Below, in pieces: positions 48,966-63,046 of a stretch of DNA of 64,000 nucleotides. Position 1 is the stretch's first letter; every line of letters begins with the position of its first letter. Made by a program: the position numbers and the translations under genes. The DNA is from Actinernus sp. WN-2022. Its lineage: Eukaryota > Cnidaria > Anthozoa > Actiniaria > Actinernidae. Under the pieces are notes generated by a model, which saw only the letters and a program-made list of their open reading frames with translations, was not told the DNA's origin and did no database searches. The stretch spans positions 124,001 to 188,000 of the forward strand of contig JAOWCC010001603.1 of the NCBI GenBank assembly GCA_030867875.1, read 5' to 3'.

Positions 48966-51932
48966 AATGGTCCAATCTGGATTTTTTGGACCAGACCGGG
49001 TAGGCAAAAAATCTGAGATTTCTGACAAAAACTAAAAACCACTCAATATGTTTCAAAATGATCTCAAACAATCTCCTGCTAGCGTCAGAACATCAATGGA
49101 TTAAGTTGGAGAAAGAATTAAAGAAAATATCAACATCTTCAAAATTGGTCCAATCTGGATTTCTGACAAAAACTAAAGACCACTCAATATGCTTCAACAT
49201 GATCTGAAACAATCTCCTGCTAGCTTCAGAACATCAATGGATTAAGTTGGAGAAAGAATTAAAGAAAATATCAACATCTTCAAAAATGGTCCAATCTGGA
49301 TTTTTTGGACCAGACCGGGTAGGCAAAAAATCTGAGATTTCTGACAAAAACTAAAAACCACTCAATATGTTTCAAAATAATCTCAAACAATCTCCTGCTA
49401 GCTTCAGAACATCAATGGATTAAGTTGGAGAAAGAATTAAAGAAAATATCAACATCTTCAAAAATGGTCCAATCTGGATTTCTGACAAAAACTAAAGACC
49501 ACTCAATATGTTTCAAAATGATCTCAAACAATCTCCTGCTAGCTTCAGAACATCAATGGATTAAGTTGGAGAAAGAATTAAAGAAAATATCAACATCTTC
49601 AAAAATGGTCCAATCTGGATTTTTTGGACCAGACCGGGTAGGCAAAAAATCTGAGATTTCTGACAAAAACTAAAAACCACTCAATATGTTTCAAAATGAT
49701 CTCAAACAATCTCCTGCTAGCTTCAGAACATCAATGGATTAAGTTGGAGAAAGAATTAAAGAAAATATTAACATCTTCAAAAATGGTCCAATCTGGATTT
49801 TTTGGACCAGACCGGGTAGGCAAAAAATCTGAGATTTCTGACAAAAACTAAAAACCACTCAATATGTTTCAAAATAATCTCAAACAATCTCCTGCTAGCT
49901 TCAGAACATCAATGGATTAAGTTGGAGAAAGAATTAAGGAAAATATCAACATCTTCAAAAATGGTCCAATCTGGATTTTTTGGACCAGACCGGGTAGGCA
50001 AAAAATCTGAGATTTCTGACAAAAACTAAAAACCACTCAATATGTTTCAAAATGATCTCAAACAATCTCCTGCTAGCGTCAGAACATCAATGGATTAAGT
50101 TGGAGAAAGAATTAAAGAAAATATCAACATCTTCAAAATTGGTCCAATCTGGATTTCTGACAAAAACTAAAGACCACTCAATATGCTTCAACATGATCTG
50201 AAACAATCTCCTGCTAGCTTCAGAACATCAATGGATTAAGTTGGAGAAAGAATTAAAGAAAATATCAACATCTTCAAAAATGGTCCAATCTGGATTTTTT
50301 GGACCAGACCGGGTAGGCAAAAAATCTGAGATTTCTGACAAAAACTAAAAACCACTCAATATGTTTCAAAATAATCTCAAACAATCTCCTGCTAGCTTCA
50401 GAACATCAATGGATTAAGTTGGAGAAAGAATTAAAGAAAATATCAACATCTTCAAAAATGGTCCAATCTGGATTTTTTGGACCAGACCGGGCAGGCAAAA
50501 AATCTGAGATTTCTGACAAAAACTAAAAACCACTCAATATGTTTCAAAATGATCTCAAACAATCTCCTGCTAGCTTCAGAACATCAATGGATTAAGTTGG
50601 AGAAAGAATTAAAGAAAATATCAACATCTTCAAAAATGGTCCAATCTGGATTTCTGACAAAAACAAAAGACCACTCAATATGCTTCAACATGATCTGAAA
50701 CAATCTCCTGCTAGCTTCAGAACATCAATGGATTAAGTTGGAGAAAGAATTAAAGAAAATATCAACATCTTCAAAAATGGTCCAATCTGGATTTCTGACA
50801 AAAACTAAAGACCACTCAATATGCTTCAACATGATCTGAAACAATCTCCTGCTAGCTTCAGAACATCAATGGATTAAGTTGGAGAAAGAATTAAAGAAAA
50901 TATCAACATCTTCAAAAATGGTCCAATCTGGATTTCTGACAAAAACTAAAGACCACTCAATATGCTTCAACATGATCTCAAACAATCTCCTGCTAGCTTC
51001 AGAACATCAATGGATTAAGTTGGAGAAAGAATTAAAGAAAATATCAACATCTTCAAAAATGGTCCAATTTGGATTTTTTGAACCAGACCGGGTAGGCCAA
51101 AAATATGAGATTTCTGACAAAAACTAAAAACCACTCAATATGTTTCAAAATGATCTCAAACAATCTCCTGCTAGCTTCAGAACATCAATGGATTAAGTTG
51201 GAGAAAGAATTAAAGAAAATATCAACATCTTCAAAATTGGTCCAATCTGGATTTCTGACAAAAACTAAAGACCACTCAATATGCTTCAACATGATCTGAA
51301 ACAATCTCCTGCTAGCTTCAGAACATCAATGGATTAAGTTGGAGAAAGAATTAAAGAAAATATCAACATCTTCAAAAATGGTCCAATCTGGATTTTTTGG
51401 ACCAGACCGGGTAGGCAAAAAATCTGAGATTTCTGACAAAAACTAAAAACCACTCAATATGTTTCAAAATAATCTCAAACAATCTCCTGCTAGCTTCAGA
51501 ACATCAATGGATTAAGTTGCAGAAAGAATTAAAGAAAATATCAACATCTTCAAAAATGGTCCAATCTGGATTTTTTGGACCAGACCGGGTAGGCAAAAAA
51601 TCTGAGATTTCTGACAAAAACTAAAAACCATTCAATATGTTTCAAAATGATCTCAAACAATCTCCTGCTGGCTTCAGAACATCAATGGATTAAGTTGGAG
51701 AAAGAATTAAAGAAAATATCAACATCTTCAAAAATGGTCCAATCTGGATTTTTTGGACCAGACCGGGTAGGCAAAAAATCTGAGATTTCTGACAAAAACT
51801 AAAAACCACTCAATATGTTTCAAAATGATCTCAAACAATCTCCTGCTAGCTTCAGAACATCAATGGATTAAGTTGGAGAAAGAATTAAAGAAAATATCAA
51901 CATCTTCTAAAATGGTCCAATCTGGATTTTTT

Positions 51933-52176
51933 AGCCAGTGTCTATCCTTCATAACACATACCTGAATATCCGCTTCCTTTCTCAACAGCTTCATAACACG
52001 TACCTGAATATCTTCCTCTCTCCACACATCAGAAGCAGTGTTTATCTTGTTTAGATGAGTTACGTTGTCTGGTCCCAGGAACTCCATGGCCAGTAGGTAC
52101 ATATCCTGTCGAGATATCGATATCGTTTAGAAGTTTATTCTGCATTTAAGGTACCGAGCATTATGATAATTAGTAG
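51933..52176 (-). pseudogene. Exon-like insert, copy C1
   Basis: Counterpart of A1 at offset 47296, full length, exon at 52105-52004. Confidence 0.6.
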
Positions 52177-53239
52177 AGACCGGGTAGGCAAAATATCTTG
52201 GATTCCTGACAAAAATTAAAACCCACACAATATGCTTCAAAATGATCTCAAACAATCTCCTGCTAGCTTCAGAACATCAATGGATTAAGTTGGAGAAAGA
52301 ATTAAAGAAAATATCAACATCTTCAAAAATGGTCCAATCTGGATTTTTTGGACCAGACCGGGTAGGCAAAAAATCTGAGATTTCTGACAAAAACTAAAAA
52401 CCACTCAATATGTTTCAAAATAATCTCAAACAATCTCCTGCTAGCTTCAGAACATCAATGGATTAAGTTGCAGAAAGAATTAAAGAAAATATCAACATCT
52501 TCAAAAATGGTCCAATCTGGATTTTTTGGACCAGACCGGGTAGGCAAAAAATCTGAGATTTCTGACAAAAACTAAAAACCATTCAATATGTTTCAAAATG
52601 ATCTCAAACAATCTCCTGCTGGCTTCAGAACATCAATGGATTAAGTTGGAGAAAGAATTAAAGAAAATATCAACATCTTCAAAAATGGTCCAATCTGGAT
52701 TTTTTGGACCAGACCGGGTAGGCAAAAAATCTGAGATTTCTGACAAAAACTAAAAACCACTCAATATGTTTCAAAATAATCTCAAACAATCTCCTGCTAG
52801 CTTCAGAACATCAATGGATTAAGTTGCAGAAAGAATTAAAGAAAATATCAACATCTTCAAAAATGGTCCAATCTGGATTTTTTGGACCAGACCGGGTAGG
52901 CAAAAAATCTGAGATTTCTGACAAAAACTAAAAACCATTCAATATGTTTCAAAATGATCTCAAACAATCTCCTGCTAGCTTCAGAACATCAATGGATTAA
53001 GTTGCAGAAAGAATTAAAGAAAATATCAACATCTTCAAAAATGGTCCAATCTGGATTTTTTGGACCAGACCGGGTAGGCAAAAAATCTGAGATTTCTGAC
53101 AAAAACTAAAAACCACTCAATATGTTTCAAAATAATCTCAAACAATCTCCTGCTAGCTTCAGAACATCAATGGATTAAGTTGCAGAAAGAATTAAAGAAA
53201 ATATCAACATCTTCTAAAATGGTCCAATCTGGATTTTTT

Positions 53240-53483
53240 AGCCAGTGTCTATCCTTCATAACACATACCTGAATATCCGCTTCCTTTCTCAACAGCTTCA
53301 TAACACGTACCTGAATATCTTCCTCTCTCCACACATCAGAAGCAGTGTTTATCTTGTTTAGATGAGTTACGTTGTCTGGTCCCAGGAACTCCATGGCCAG
53401 TAGGTACATATCCTGTCGAGATATCGATATCGTTTAGAAGTTTATTCTGCATTTAAGGTACCGAGCATTATGATAATTAGTAG
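53240..53483 (-). pseudogene. Exon-like insert, copy C2
   Basis: Counterpart of A2 at offset 47296, full length, exon at 53412-53311, TTGCAG host monomer. Just after it the array loses two monomers relative to A, and the insert-side half-monomer runs directly into AATAATCTC sequence at about 53550. Confidence 0.6.
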
Positions 53484-54190
53484 AGACCGGGTAGGCAAAA
53501 TATCTTGGATTCCTGACAAAAATTAAAACCCACACAATATGCTTCAAAATAATCTCAAACAATCTCCTGCTAGCTTCAGAACATCAATGGATTAAGTTGC
53601 AGAAAGAATTAAAGAAAATATCAACATCTTCAAAAATGGTCCAATCTGGATTTTTTGGACCAGACCGGGTAGGCAAAAAATCTGAGATTTCTGACAAAAA
53701 CTAAAAACCACTCAATATGTTTCAAAATAATCTCAAACAATCTCCTGCTAGCTTCAGAACATCAATGGATTAAGTTGCAGAAAGAATTAAAGAAAATATC
53801 AACATCTTCAAAAATGGTCCAATCTGGATTTTTTGGACCAGACCGGGTAGGCAAAAAATCTGAGATTTCTGACAAAAACTAAACACCATTCAATATGTTT
53901 CAAAATGATCTCAAACAATCTCCTGCTGGCTTCAGAACATCAATGGATTAAGTTGGAGAAAGAATTAAAGAAAATATCAACATCTTCAAAAATGGTCCAA
54001 TCTGGATTTTTTGGACCAGACCGGGTAGGCAAAAAATCTGAGATTTCTGACAAAAACTAAAAACCACTCAATATGTTTCAAAATGATCTCAAACAATCTC
54101 CTGCTAGCTTCAGAACATCAATGGATTAAGTTGGAGAAAGAATTAAAGAAAATATCAACATCTTCTAAAATGGTCCAATCTGGATTTTTT

Positions 54191-54434
54191 AGCCAGTGTC
54201 TATCCTTCATAACACATACCTGAATATCCGCTTCCTTTCTCAACAGCTTCATAACACGTACCTGAATATCTTCCTCTCTCCACACATCAGAAGCAGTGTT
54301 TATCTTGTTTAGATGAGTTACGTTGTCTGGTCCCAGGAACTCCATGGCCAGTAGGTACATATCCTGTCGAGATATCGATATCGTTTAGAAGTTTATTCTG
54401 CATTTAAGGTACCGAGCATTATGATAATTAGTAG
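54191..54434 (-). pseudogene. Exon-like insert, copy C3
   Basis: Counterpart of A3 at offset 46940, full length, exon at 54363-54262, only 951 bp after C2. Confidence 0.6.
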
Positions 54435-55497
54435 AGACCGGGTAGGCAAAATATCTTGGATTCCTGACAAAAATTAAAACCCACACAATATGCTTCAAAA
54501 TGATCTCAAACAATCTCCTGCTAGCTTCAGAACATCAATGGATTAAGTTGGAGAAAGAATTAAAGAAAATATCAACATCTTCAAAAATGGTCCAATCTGG
54601 ATTTTTTGGACCAGACCGGGTAGGCAAAAAATCTGAGATTTCTGACAAAAACTAAAAACCACTCAATATGTTTCAAAATGATCTCAAACAATCTCCTCCT
54701 AGCTTCAGAACATCAATGGATTAAGTTGGAGAAAGAATTAAAGAAAATATCAACATCTTCAAAAATGGTCCAATCTGGATTTTTTGGACCAGACCGGGTA
54801 GGCAAAAAATCTGAGATTTCTGACAAAAACTAAAAACCACTCAATATGTTTCAAAATGATCTCAAACAATCTCCTCCTAGCTTCAGAACATCAATGGATT
54901 AAGTTGGAGAAAGAATTAAAGAAAATATCAACATCTTCAAAAATGGTCCAATCTGGATTTTTTGGACCAGACCGGGTAGGCAAAAAATCTGAGATTTCTG
55001 ACAAAAACTAAAAACCACTCAATATGTTTCAAAATAATCTCAAACAATCTCCTGCTAGCTTCAGAACATCAATGGATTAAGTTGCAGAAAGAATTAAAGA
55101 AAATATCAACATCTTCAAAAATGGTCCAATCTGGATTTTTTGGACCAGACCGGGTAGGCAAAAAATCTGAGATTTCTGACAAAAACTAAAAACCATTCAA
55201 TATGTTTCAAAATGATCTCAAACAATCTCCTGCTGGCTTCAGAACATCAATGGATTAAGTTGGAGAAAGAATTAAAGAAAATATCAACATCTTCAAAAAT
55301 GGTCCAATCTGGATTTTTTGGACCAGACCGGGTAGGCAAAAAATCTGAGATTTCTGACAAAAACTAAAAACCACTCAATATGTTTCAAAATGATCTCAAA
55401 CAATCTCCTGCTAGCTTCAGAACATCAATGGATTAAGTTGGAGAAAGAATTAAAGAAAATATCAACATCTTCTAAAATGGTCCAATCTGGATTTTTT

Positions 55498-55741
55498 AGC
55501 CAGTGTCTATCCTTCATAACACATACCTGAATATCCGCTTCCTTTCTCAACAGCTTCATAACACGTACCTGAATATCTTCCTCTCTCCACACATCAGAAG
55601 CAGTGTTTATCTTGTTTAGATGAGTTACGTTGTCTGGTCCCAGGAACTCCATGGCCAGTAGGTACATATCCTGTCGAGATATCGATATCGTTTAGAAGTT
55701 TATTCTGCATTTAAGGTACCGAGCATTATGATAATTAGTAG
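55498..55741 (-). pseudogene. Exon-like insert, copy C4
   Basis: Counterpart of A4 at offset 46940, full length, exon at 55670-55569. Confidence 0.6.
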
Positions 55742-56626
55742 AGACCGGGTAGGCAAAATATCTTGGATTCCTGACAAAAATTAAAACCCACACAATATGC
55801 TTCAAAATGATCTCAAACAATCTCCTGCTAGCTTCAGAACATCAATGGATTAAGTTGGAGAAAGAATTAAAGAAAATATCAACATCTTCAAAAATGGTCC
55901 AATCTGGATTTTTTGGACCAGACCGGGTAGGCAAAAAATCTGAGATTTCTGACAAAAACTAAAAACCACTCAATATGTTTCAAAATAATCTCAAACAATC
56001 TCCTGCTAGCTTCAGAACATCAATGGATTAAGTTGCAGAAAGAATTAAAGAAAATATCAACATCTTCAAAAATGGTCCAATCTGGATTTTTTGGACCAGA
56101 CCGGGTAGGCAAAAAATCTGAGATTTCTGACAAAAACTAAAAACCATTCAATATGTTTCAAAATGATCTCAAACAATCTCCTGCTGGCTTCAGAACATCA
56201 ATGGATTAAGTTGGAGAAAGAATTAAAGAAAATATCAACATCTTCAAAAATGGTCCAATCTGGATTTTTTGGACCAGACCGGGTAGGCAAAAAATCTGAG
56301 ATTTCTGACAAAAACTAAAAACCATTCAATATGTTTCAAAATGATCTCAAACAATCTCCTGCTGGCTTCAGAACATCAATGGATTAAGTTGGAGAAAGAA
56401 TTAAAGAAAATATCAACATCTTCAAAAATGGTCCAATCTGGATTTTTTGGACCAGACCGGGTAGGCAAAAAATCTGAGATTTCTGACAAAAACTAAAAAC
56501 CACTCAATATGTTTCAAAATGATCTCAAACAATCTCCTGCTAGCTTCAGAACATCAATGGATTAAGTTGGAGAAAGAATTAAAGAAAATATCAACATCTT
56601 CTAAAATGGTCCAATCTGGATTTTTT

Positions 56627-56870
56627 AGCCAGTGTCTATCCTTCATAACACATACCTGAATATCCGCTTCCTTTCTCAACAGCTTCATAACACGTACCTG
56701 AATATCTTCCTCTCTCCACACATCAGAAGCAGTGTTTATCTTGTTTAGATGAGTTACGTTGTCTGGTCCCAGGAACTCCATGGCCAGTAGGTACATATCC
56801 TGTCGAGATATCGATATCGTTTAGAAGTTTATTCTGCATTTAAGGTACCGAGCATTATGATAATTAGTAG
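56627..56870 (-). pseudogene. Exon-like insert, copy C5
   Basis: Counterpart of A5 at offset 46940, full length, exon at 56799-56698. It is the last insert in the window. Confidence 0.6.
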
Positions 56871-59800
56871 AGACCGGGTAGGCAAAATATCTTGGATTCC
56901 TGACAAAAATTAAAACCCACACAATATGCTTCAAAATGATCTCAAACAATCTCCTGCTAGCTTCAGAACATCAATGGATTAAGTTGGAGAAAGAATTAAA
57001 GAAAATATCAACATCTTCAAAAATGGTCCAATCTGGATTTTTTGGACCAGACCGGGTAGGCAAAAAATCTGAGATTTCTGACAAAAACTAAAAACCACTC
57101 AATATGTTTCAAAATGATCTCAAACAATCTCCTCCTAGCTTCAGAACATCAATGGATTAAGTTGGAGAAAGAATTAAAGAAAATATCAACATCTTCAAAA
57201 ATGGTCCAATCTGGATTTTTTGGACCAGACCGGGTAGGCAAAAAATCTGAGATTTCTGACAAAAACTAAAAACCACTCAATATGTTTCAAAATAATCTCA
57301 AACAATCTCCTGCTAGCTTCAGAACATCAATGGATTAAGTTGCAGAAAGAATTAAAGAAAATATCAACATCTTCAAAAATGGTCCAATCTGGATTTTTTG
57401 GACCAGACCGGGTAGGCAAAAAATCTGAGATTTCTGACAAAAACTAAAAACCATTCAATATGTTTCAAAATGATCTCAAACAATCTCCTGCTGGCTTCAG
57501 AACATCAATGGATTAAGTTGGAGAAAGAATTAAAGAAAATATCAACATCTTCAAAAATGGTCCAATCTGGATTTCTGACAAAAACTAAAGACCACTCAAT
57601 ATGCTTCAACATGATCTGAAACAATCTCCTGCTAGCTTCAGAACATCAATGGATTAAGTTGGAGAAAGAATTAAAGAAAATATCAACATCTTCAAAAATG
57701 GTCCAATCTGGATTTCTGACAAAAACTAAAGACCACTCAATATGCTTCAACATGATCTGAAACAATCTCCTGCTAGCTTCAGAATATCAATGGATTAAGT
57801 TGGAGAAAGAATTAAAGAAAATATCAACATCTTCAAAAATGGTCCAATCTGGATTTTTTGGACCAGACCGGGTAGGCAAAAAATCTGAGATTTCTGACAA
57901 AAACTAAAAACCACTCAATATGTTTCAAAATGATCTCAAACAATCTCCTGCTAGCTTCAGAACATCAATGGATTAAGTTGGAGAAAGAATTAAAGAAAAT
58001 ATCAACATCTTCAAAAATGGTCCAATCTGGATTTCTGACAAAAACTAAAGACCACTCAATATGCTTCAACATGATCTGAAACAATCTCCTGCTAGCTTCA
58101 GAACATCAATGGATTAAGTTGGAGAAAGAATTAAAGAAAATATCAACATCTTCAAAAATGGTCCAATCTGGATTTTTTGGACCAGACCGGGTAGGCAAAA
58201 AATCTGAGATTTCTGACAAAAACTAAAAACCACTCAATATGTTTCAAAATGATCTCAAACAATCTCCTCCTAGCTTCAGAACATCAATGGATTAAGTTGG
58301 AGAAAGAATTAAAGAAAATATCAACATCTTCAAAAATGGTCCAATCTGGATTTCTGACAAAAACTAAAGACCACTCAATATGCTTCAACATGATCTGAAA
58401 CAATCTCCTGCTAGCTTCAGAACATCAATGGATTAAGTTGGAGAAAGAATTAAAGAAAATATCAACATCTTCAAAAATGGTCCAATTTGGATTTTTTGGA
58501 CCAGACCGGGTAGGCCAAAAATATGAGATTTCTGACAAAAACTAAAAACCACTCAATATGTTTCAAAATGATCTCAAACAATCTCCTGCTAGCTTCAGAA
58601 CATCAATGGATTAAGTTGGAGAAAGAATTAAAGAAAATATCAACATCTTCAAAATTGGTCCAATCTGGATTTCTGACAAAAACTAAAGACCACTCAATAT
58701 GCTTCAACATGATCTGAAACAATCTCCTGCTAGCTTCAGAACATCAATGGATTAAGTTGGAGAAAGAATTAAAGAAAATATCAACATCTTCAAAAATGGT
58801 CCAATCTGGATTTCTGACAAAAACTAAAGACCACTCAATATGCTTCAACATGATCTGAAACAATCTCCTGCTAGCTTCAGAACATCAATGGATTAAGTTG
58901 GAGAAAGAATTAAAGAAAATATCAACATCTTCAAAAATGGTCCAATCTGGATTTTTTGGACCAGACCGGGCAGGCAAAAAATCTGAGATTTCTGACAAAA
59001 ACTAAAAACCACTCAATATGTTTCAAAATGATCTCAAACAATCTCCTGCTAGCTTCAGAACATCAATGGATTAAGTTGGAGAAAGAATTAAAGAAAATAT
59101 CAACATCTTCAAAAATGGTCCAATCTGGATTTCTGACAAAAACTAAAGACCACTCAATATGCTTCAACATGATCTGAAACAATCTCCTGCTAGCTTCAGA
59201 ACATCAATGGATTAAGTTGGAGAAAGAATTAAAGAAAATATCAACATCTTCAAAAATGGTCCAATCTGGATTTTTTGGACCAGACCGGGTAGGCAAAAAA
59301 TCTGAGATTTCTGACAAAAACTAAAAACCACTCAATATGTTTCAAAATGATCTCAAACAATCTCCTGCTAGCTTCAGAACATCAATGGATTAAGTTGGAG
59401 AAAGAATTAAAGAAAATATCAACATCTTCAAAATTGGTCCAATCTGGATTTCTGACAAAAACTAAAGACCACTCAATATGCTTCAACATGATCTGAAACA
59501 ATCTCCTGCTAGCTTCAGAACATCAATGGATTAAGTTGGAGAAAGAATTAAAGAAAATATCAACATCTTCAAAAATGGTCCAATCTGGATTTTTTGGACC
59601 AGACCGGGCAGGCAAAAAATCTGAGATTTCTGACAAAAACTAAAAACCACTCAATATGTTTCAAAATGATCTCAAACAATCTCCTGCTAGCTTCAGAACA
59701 TCAATGGATTAAGTTGCAGAAAGAATTAAAGAAAATATCAACATCTTCAAAAATGGTCCAATCTGGATTTTTTGGACCAGAACGGGTAGGCAAAAAATCT

Positions 59801-61806
59801 GAGATTTCTGACAAAAACTAAAAACCATTCAATATGTTTCAAAATGATCTCAAACAATCTCCTGCTGGCTTCAGAACATCAATGGATTAAGTTGGAGAAA
59901 GAATTAAAGAAAATATCAACATCTTCAAAAATGGTCCAATCTGGATTTCTGACAAAAACTAAAGACCACTCAATATGCTTCAACATGATCTGAAACAATC
60001 TCCTGCTAGCTTCAGAACATCAATGGATTAAGTTGGAGAAAGAATTAAAGAAAATATCAACATCTTCAAAAATGGTCCAATCTGGATTTTTTGGACCAGA
60101 CCGGGTAGGCCAAAAATCTGAGATTTCTGACAAAAACTAAAAACCACTCAATATGTTTCAAAATGATCTCAAACAATCTCCTGCTAGCTTCAGAACATCA
60201 ATGGATTAAGTTGGAGAAAGAATTAAAGAAAATATCAACATCTTCAAAAATGGTCCAATCTGGATTTCTGACAAAAACTAAAGACCACTCAATATGCTTC
60301 AACATGATCTGAAACAATCTCCTGCTAGCTTCAGAACATCAATGGATTAAGTTGGAGAAAGAATTAAAGAAAATATCAACATCTTCAAAAATGGTCCAAT
60401 CTGGATTTTTTGGACCAGACCGGGTAGGCCAAAAATCTGAGATTTCTGACAAAAACTAAAAACCACTCAATATGTTTCAAAATGATCTCAAACAATCTGC
60501 TGCTAGCTTCAGAACATCAATGGATTAAGTTGGAGAAAGAATTAAAGAAAATATCAACATCTTCAAAAATGGTCCAATCTGGATTTCTGACAAAAACTAA
60601 AGACCACTCAATATGCTTCAACATGATCTGAAACAATCTCCTGCTAGCTTCAGAACATCAATGGATTAAGTTGGAGAAAGAATTAAAGAAAATATCAACA
60701 TCTTCAAAAATGGTCCAATCTGGATTTTTTGGACCAGACCGGGTAGGCCAAAAATCTGAGATTTCTGACAAAAACTAAAAACCACTCAATATGTTTCAAA
60801 ATGATCTCAAACAATCTCCTGCTAGCTTCAGAACATCAATGGATTAAGTTGGAGAAAGAATTAAAGAAAATATCAACATCTTCAAAATTGGTCCAATCTG
60901 GATTTCTGACAAAAACTAAAGACCACTCAATATGCTTCAACATGATCTGAAACAATCTCCTGCTAGCTTCAGAACATCAATGGATTAAGTTGGAGAAAGA
61001 ATTAAAGAAAATATCAACATCTTCAAAAATGGTCCAATCTGGATTTTTTGGACCAGACCGGGCAGGCAAAAAATCTGAGATTTCTGACAAAAACTAAAAA
61101 CCACTCAATATGTTTCAAAATGATCTCAAACAATCTCCTGCTAGCTTCAGAACATCAATGGATTAAGTTGGAGAAAGAATTAAAGAAAATATCAACATCT
61201 TCAAAAATGGTCCAATCTGGATTTCTGACAAAAACTAAAGACCACTCAATATGCTTCAACATGATCTGAAACAATCTCCTGCTAGCTTCAGAACATCAAT
61301 GGATTAAGTTGGAGAAAGAATTAAAGAAAATATCAACATCTTCAAAAATGGTCCAATCTGGATTTCTGACAAAAACTAAAGACCACTCAATATGCTTCAA
61401 CATGATCTGAAACAATCTCCTGCTAGCTTCAGAATATCAATGGATTAAGTTGGAGAAAGAATTAAAGAAAATATCAACATCTTCAAAAATGGTCCAATCT
61501 GGATTTTTTGGACCAGACCGGGTAGGCAAAAAATCTGAGATTTCTGACAAAAACTAAAAACCACTCAATATGTTTCAAAATGATCTCAAACAATCTCCTG
61601 CTAGCTTCAGAACATCAATGGATTAAGTTGGAGAAAGAATTAAAGAAAATATCAACATCTTCAAAAATGGTCCAATCTGGATTTCTGACAAAAACTAAAG
61701 ACCACTCAATATGCTTCAACATGATCTGAAACAATCTCCTGCTAGCTTCAGAACATCAATGGATTAAGTTGGAGAAAGAATTAAAGAAAATATCAACATC
61801 TTCAAA

Positions 61807-62088
61807 AATGGTCCAATCTGGATTTTTTGGACCAGACCGGGTAGGCAAAAAATCTGAGATTTCTGACAAAAACTAAAAACCACTCAATATGTTTCAAAAT
61901 GATCTCAAACAATCTCCTGCTAGCTTCAGAACATCAATGGATTAAGTTGGAGAAAGAATGAGATTTCTGACAAAAACTAAAAACCACTCAATATGTTTCA
62001 AAATGATCTCAAACAATCTCCTCCTAGCTTCAGAACATCAATGGATTAAGTTGGAGAAAGAATTAAAGAAAATATCAACATCTTCTAA
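61807..62088 (+). repeat. Composite monomer (282 bp), unit C
   Basis: Counterpart of 14867-15148 at offset 46940, with junction at 61959/61960. Confidence 0.88.
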
Positions 62089-62904
62089 AATGGTCCAATC
62101 TGGATTTTTTGGACCAGACCGGGTAGGCAAAAAATCTGAGATTTCTGACAAAAACTAAAAACCACTCAATATGTTTCAAAATGATCTCAAACAATCTCCT
62201 CCTAGCTTCAGAACATCAATGGATTAAGTTGGAGAAAGAATTAAAGAAAATATCAACATCTTCAAAAATGGTCCAATCTGGATTTCTGACAAAAACTAAA
62301 GACCACTCAATATGCTTCAACATGATCTGAAACAATCTCCTGCTAGCTTCAGAACATCAATGGATTAAGTTGGAGAAACAATTAAAGAAAATATCAACAT
62401 CTTCAAAAATGGTCCAATCTGGATTTTTTGGACCAGACCGGGTAGGCCAAAAATCTGAGATTTCTGACAAAAACTAAAAACCACTCAATATGTTTCAAAA
62501 TGATCTCAAACAATCTCCTGCTAGCTTCAGAACATCAATGGATTAAGTTGGAGAAAGAATTAAAGAAAATATCAACATCTTCAAAAATGGTCCAATCTGG
62601 ATTTCTGACAAAAACTAAAGACCACTCAATATGCTTCAACATGATCTGAAACAATCTCCTGCTAGCTTCAGAACATCAATGGATTAAGTTGGAGAAAGAA
62701 TTAAAGAAAATATCAACATCTTCAAAAATGGTCCAATCTGGATTTTTTGGACCAGACCGGGTAGGCAAAAAATCTGAGATTTCTGACAAAAACTAAAAAC
62801 CACTCAATATGTTTCAAAATAATCTCAAACAATCTCCTGCTAGCTTCAGAACATCAATGGATTAAGTTGGAGAAAGAATTAAAGAAAATATCAACATCTT
62901 CAAA

Positions 62905-63046
62905 AATGGTCCAATCTGAGATTTCTGACAAAAACTAAAAACCACTCAATATGTTTCAAAATGATCTCAAACAATCTCCTGCTAGCTTCAGAACATCAAT
63001 GGATTAAGTTGGAGAAAGAATTAAAGAAAATATCAACATCTTCTAA
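62905..63046 (+). repeat. T monomer (142 bp), unit C
   Basis: Counterpart of 15965-16106 at offset 46940, with the same AATCTG-mediated deletion. Confidence 0.9.

Larger units (their letters stand above)
31850..51376. repeat. Mixed L/S domain between the B and C insert domains
   Basis: The order follows 10616-21880 at offset 21234, then jumps back and follows 16280 onward at offset 26835, so the 5,601-bp segment is present twice. From 48966 it follows the start of unit A at offset 47296. Composite monomers are at 36101-36382 and 48721-48965, and a T monomer at 37199-37340. No gene is present. Confidence 0.92.
51377..57555. repeat. L-only domain with five exon-like inserts (unit C)
   Basis: This is the counterpart of 4081-10615 but two monomers shorter. 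Inserts are spaced 1307, 951, 1307 and 1129 bp; 951 is the net insert plus four monomers. The junction lies near 53534-53640, where the insert-side sequence with ATATGCTTC runs into an AATAATCTC/TTGCAG monomer half. Confidence 0.93.
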
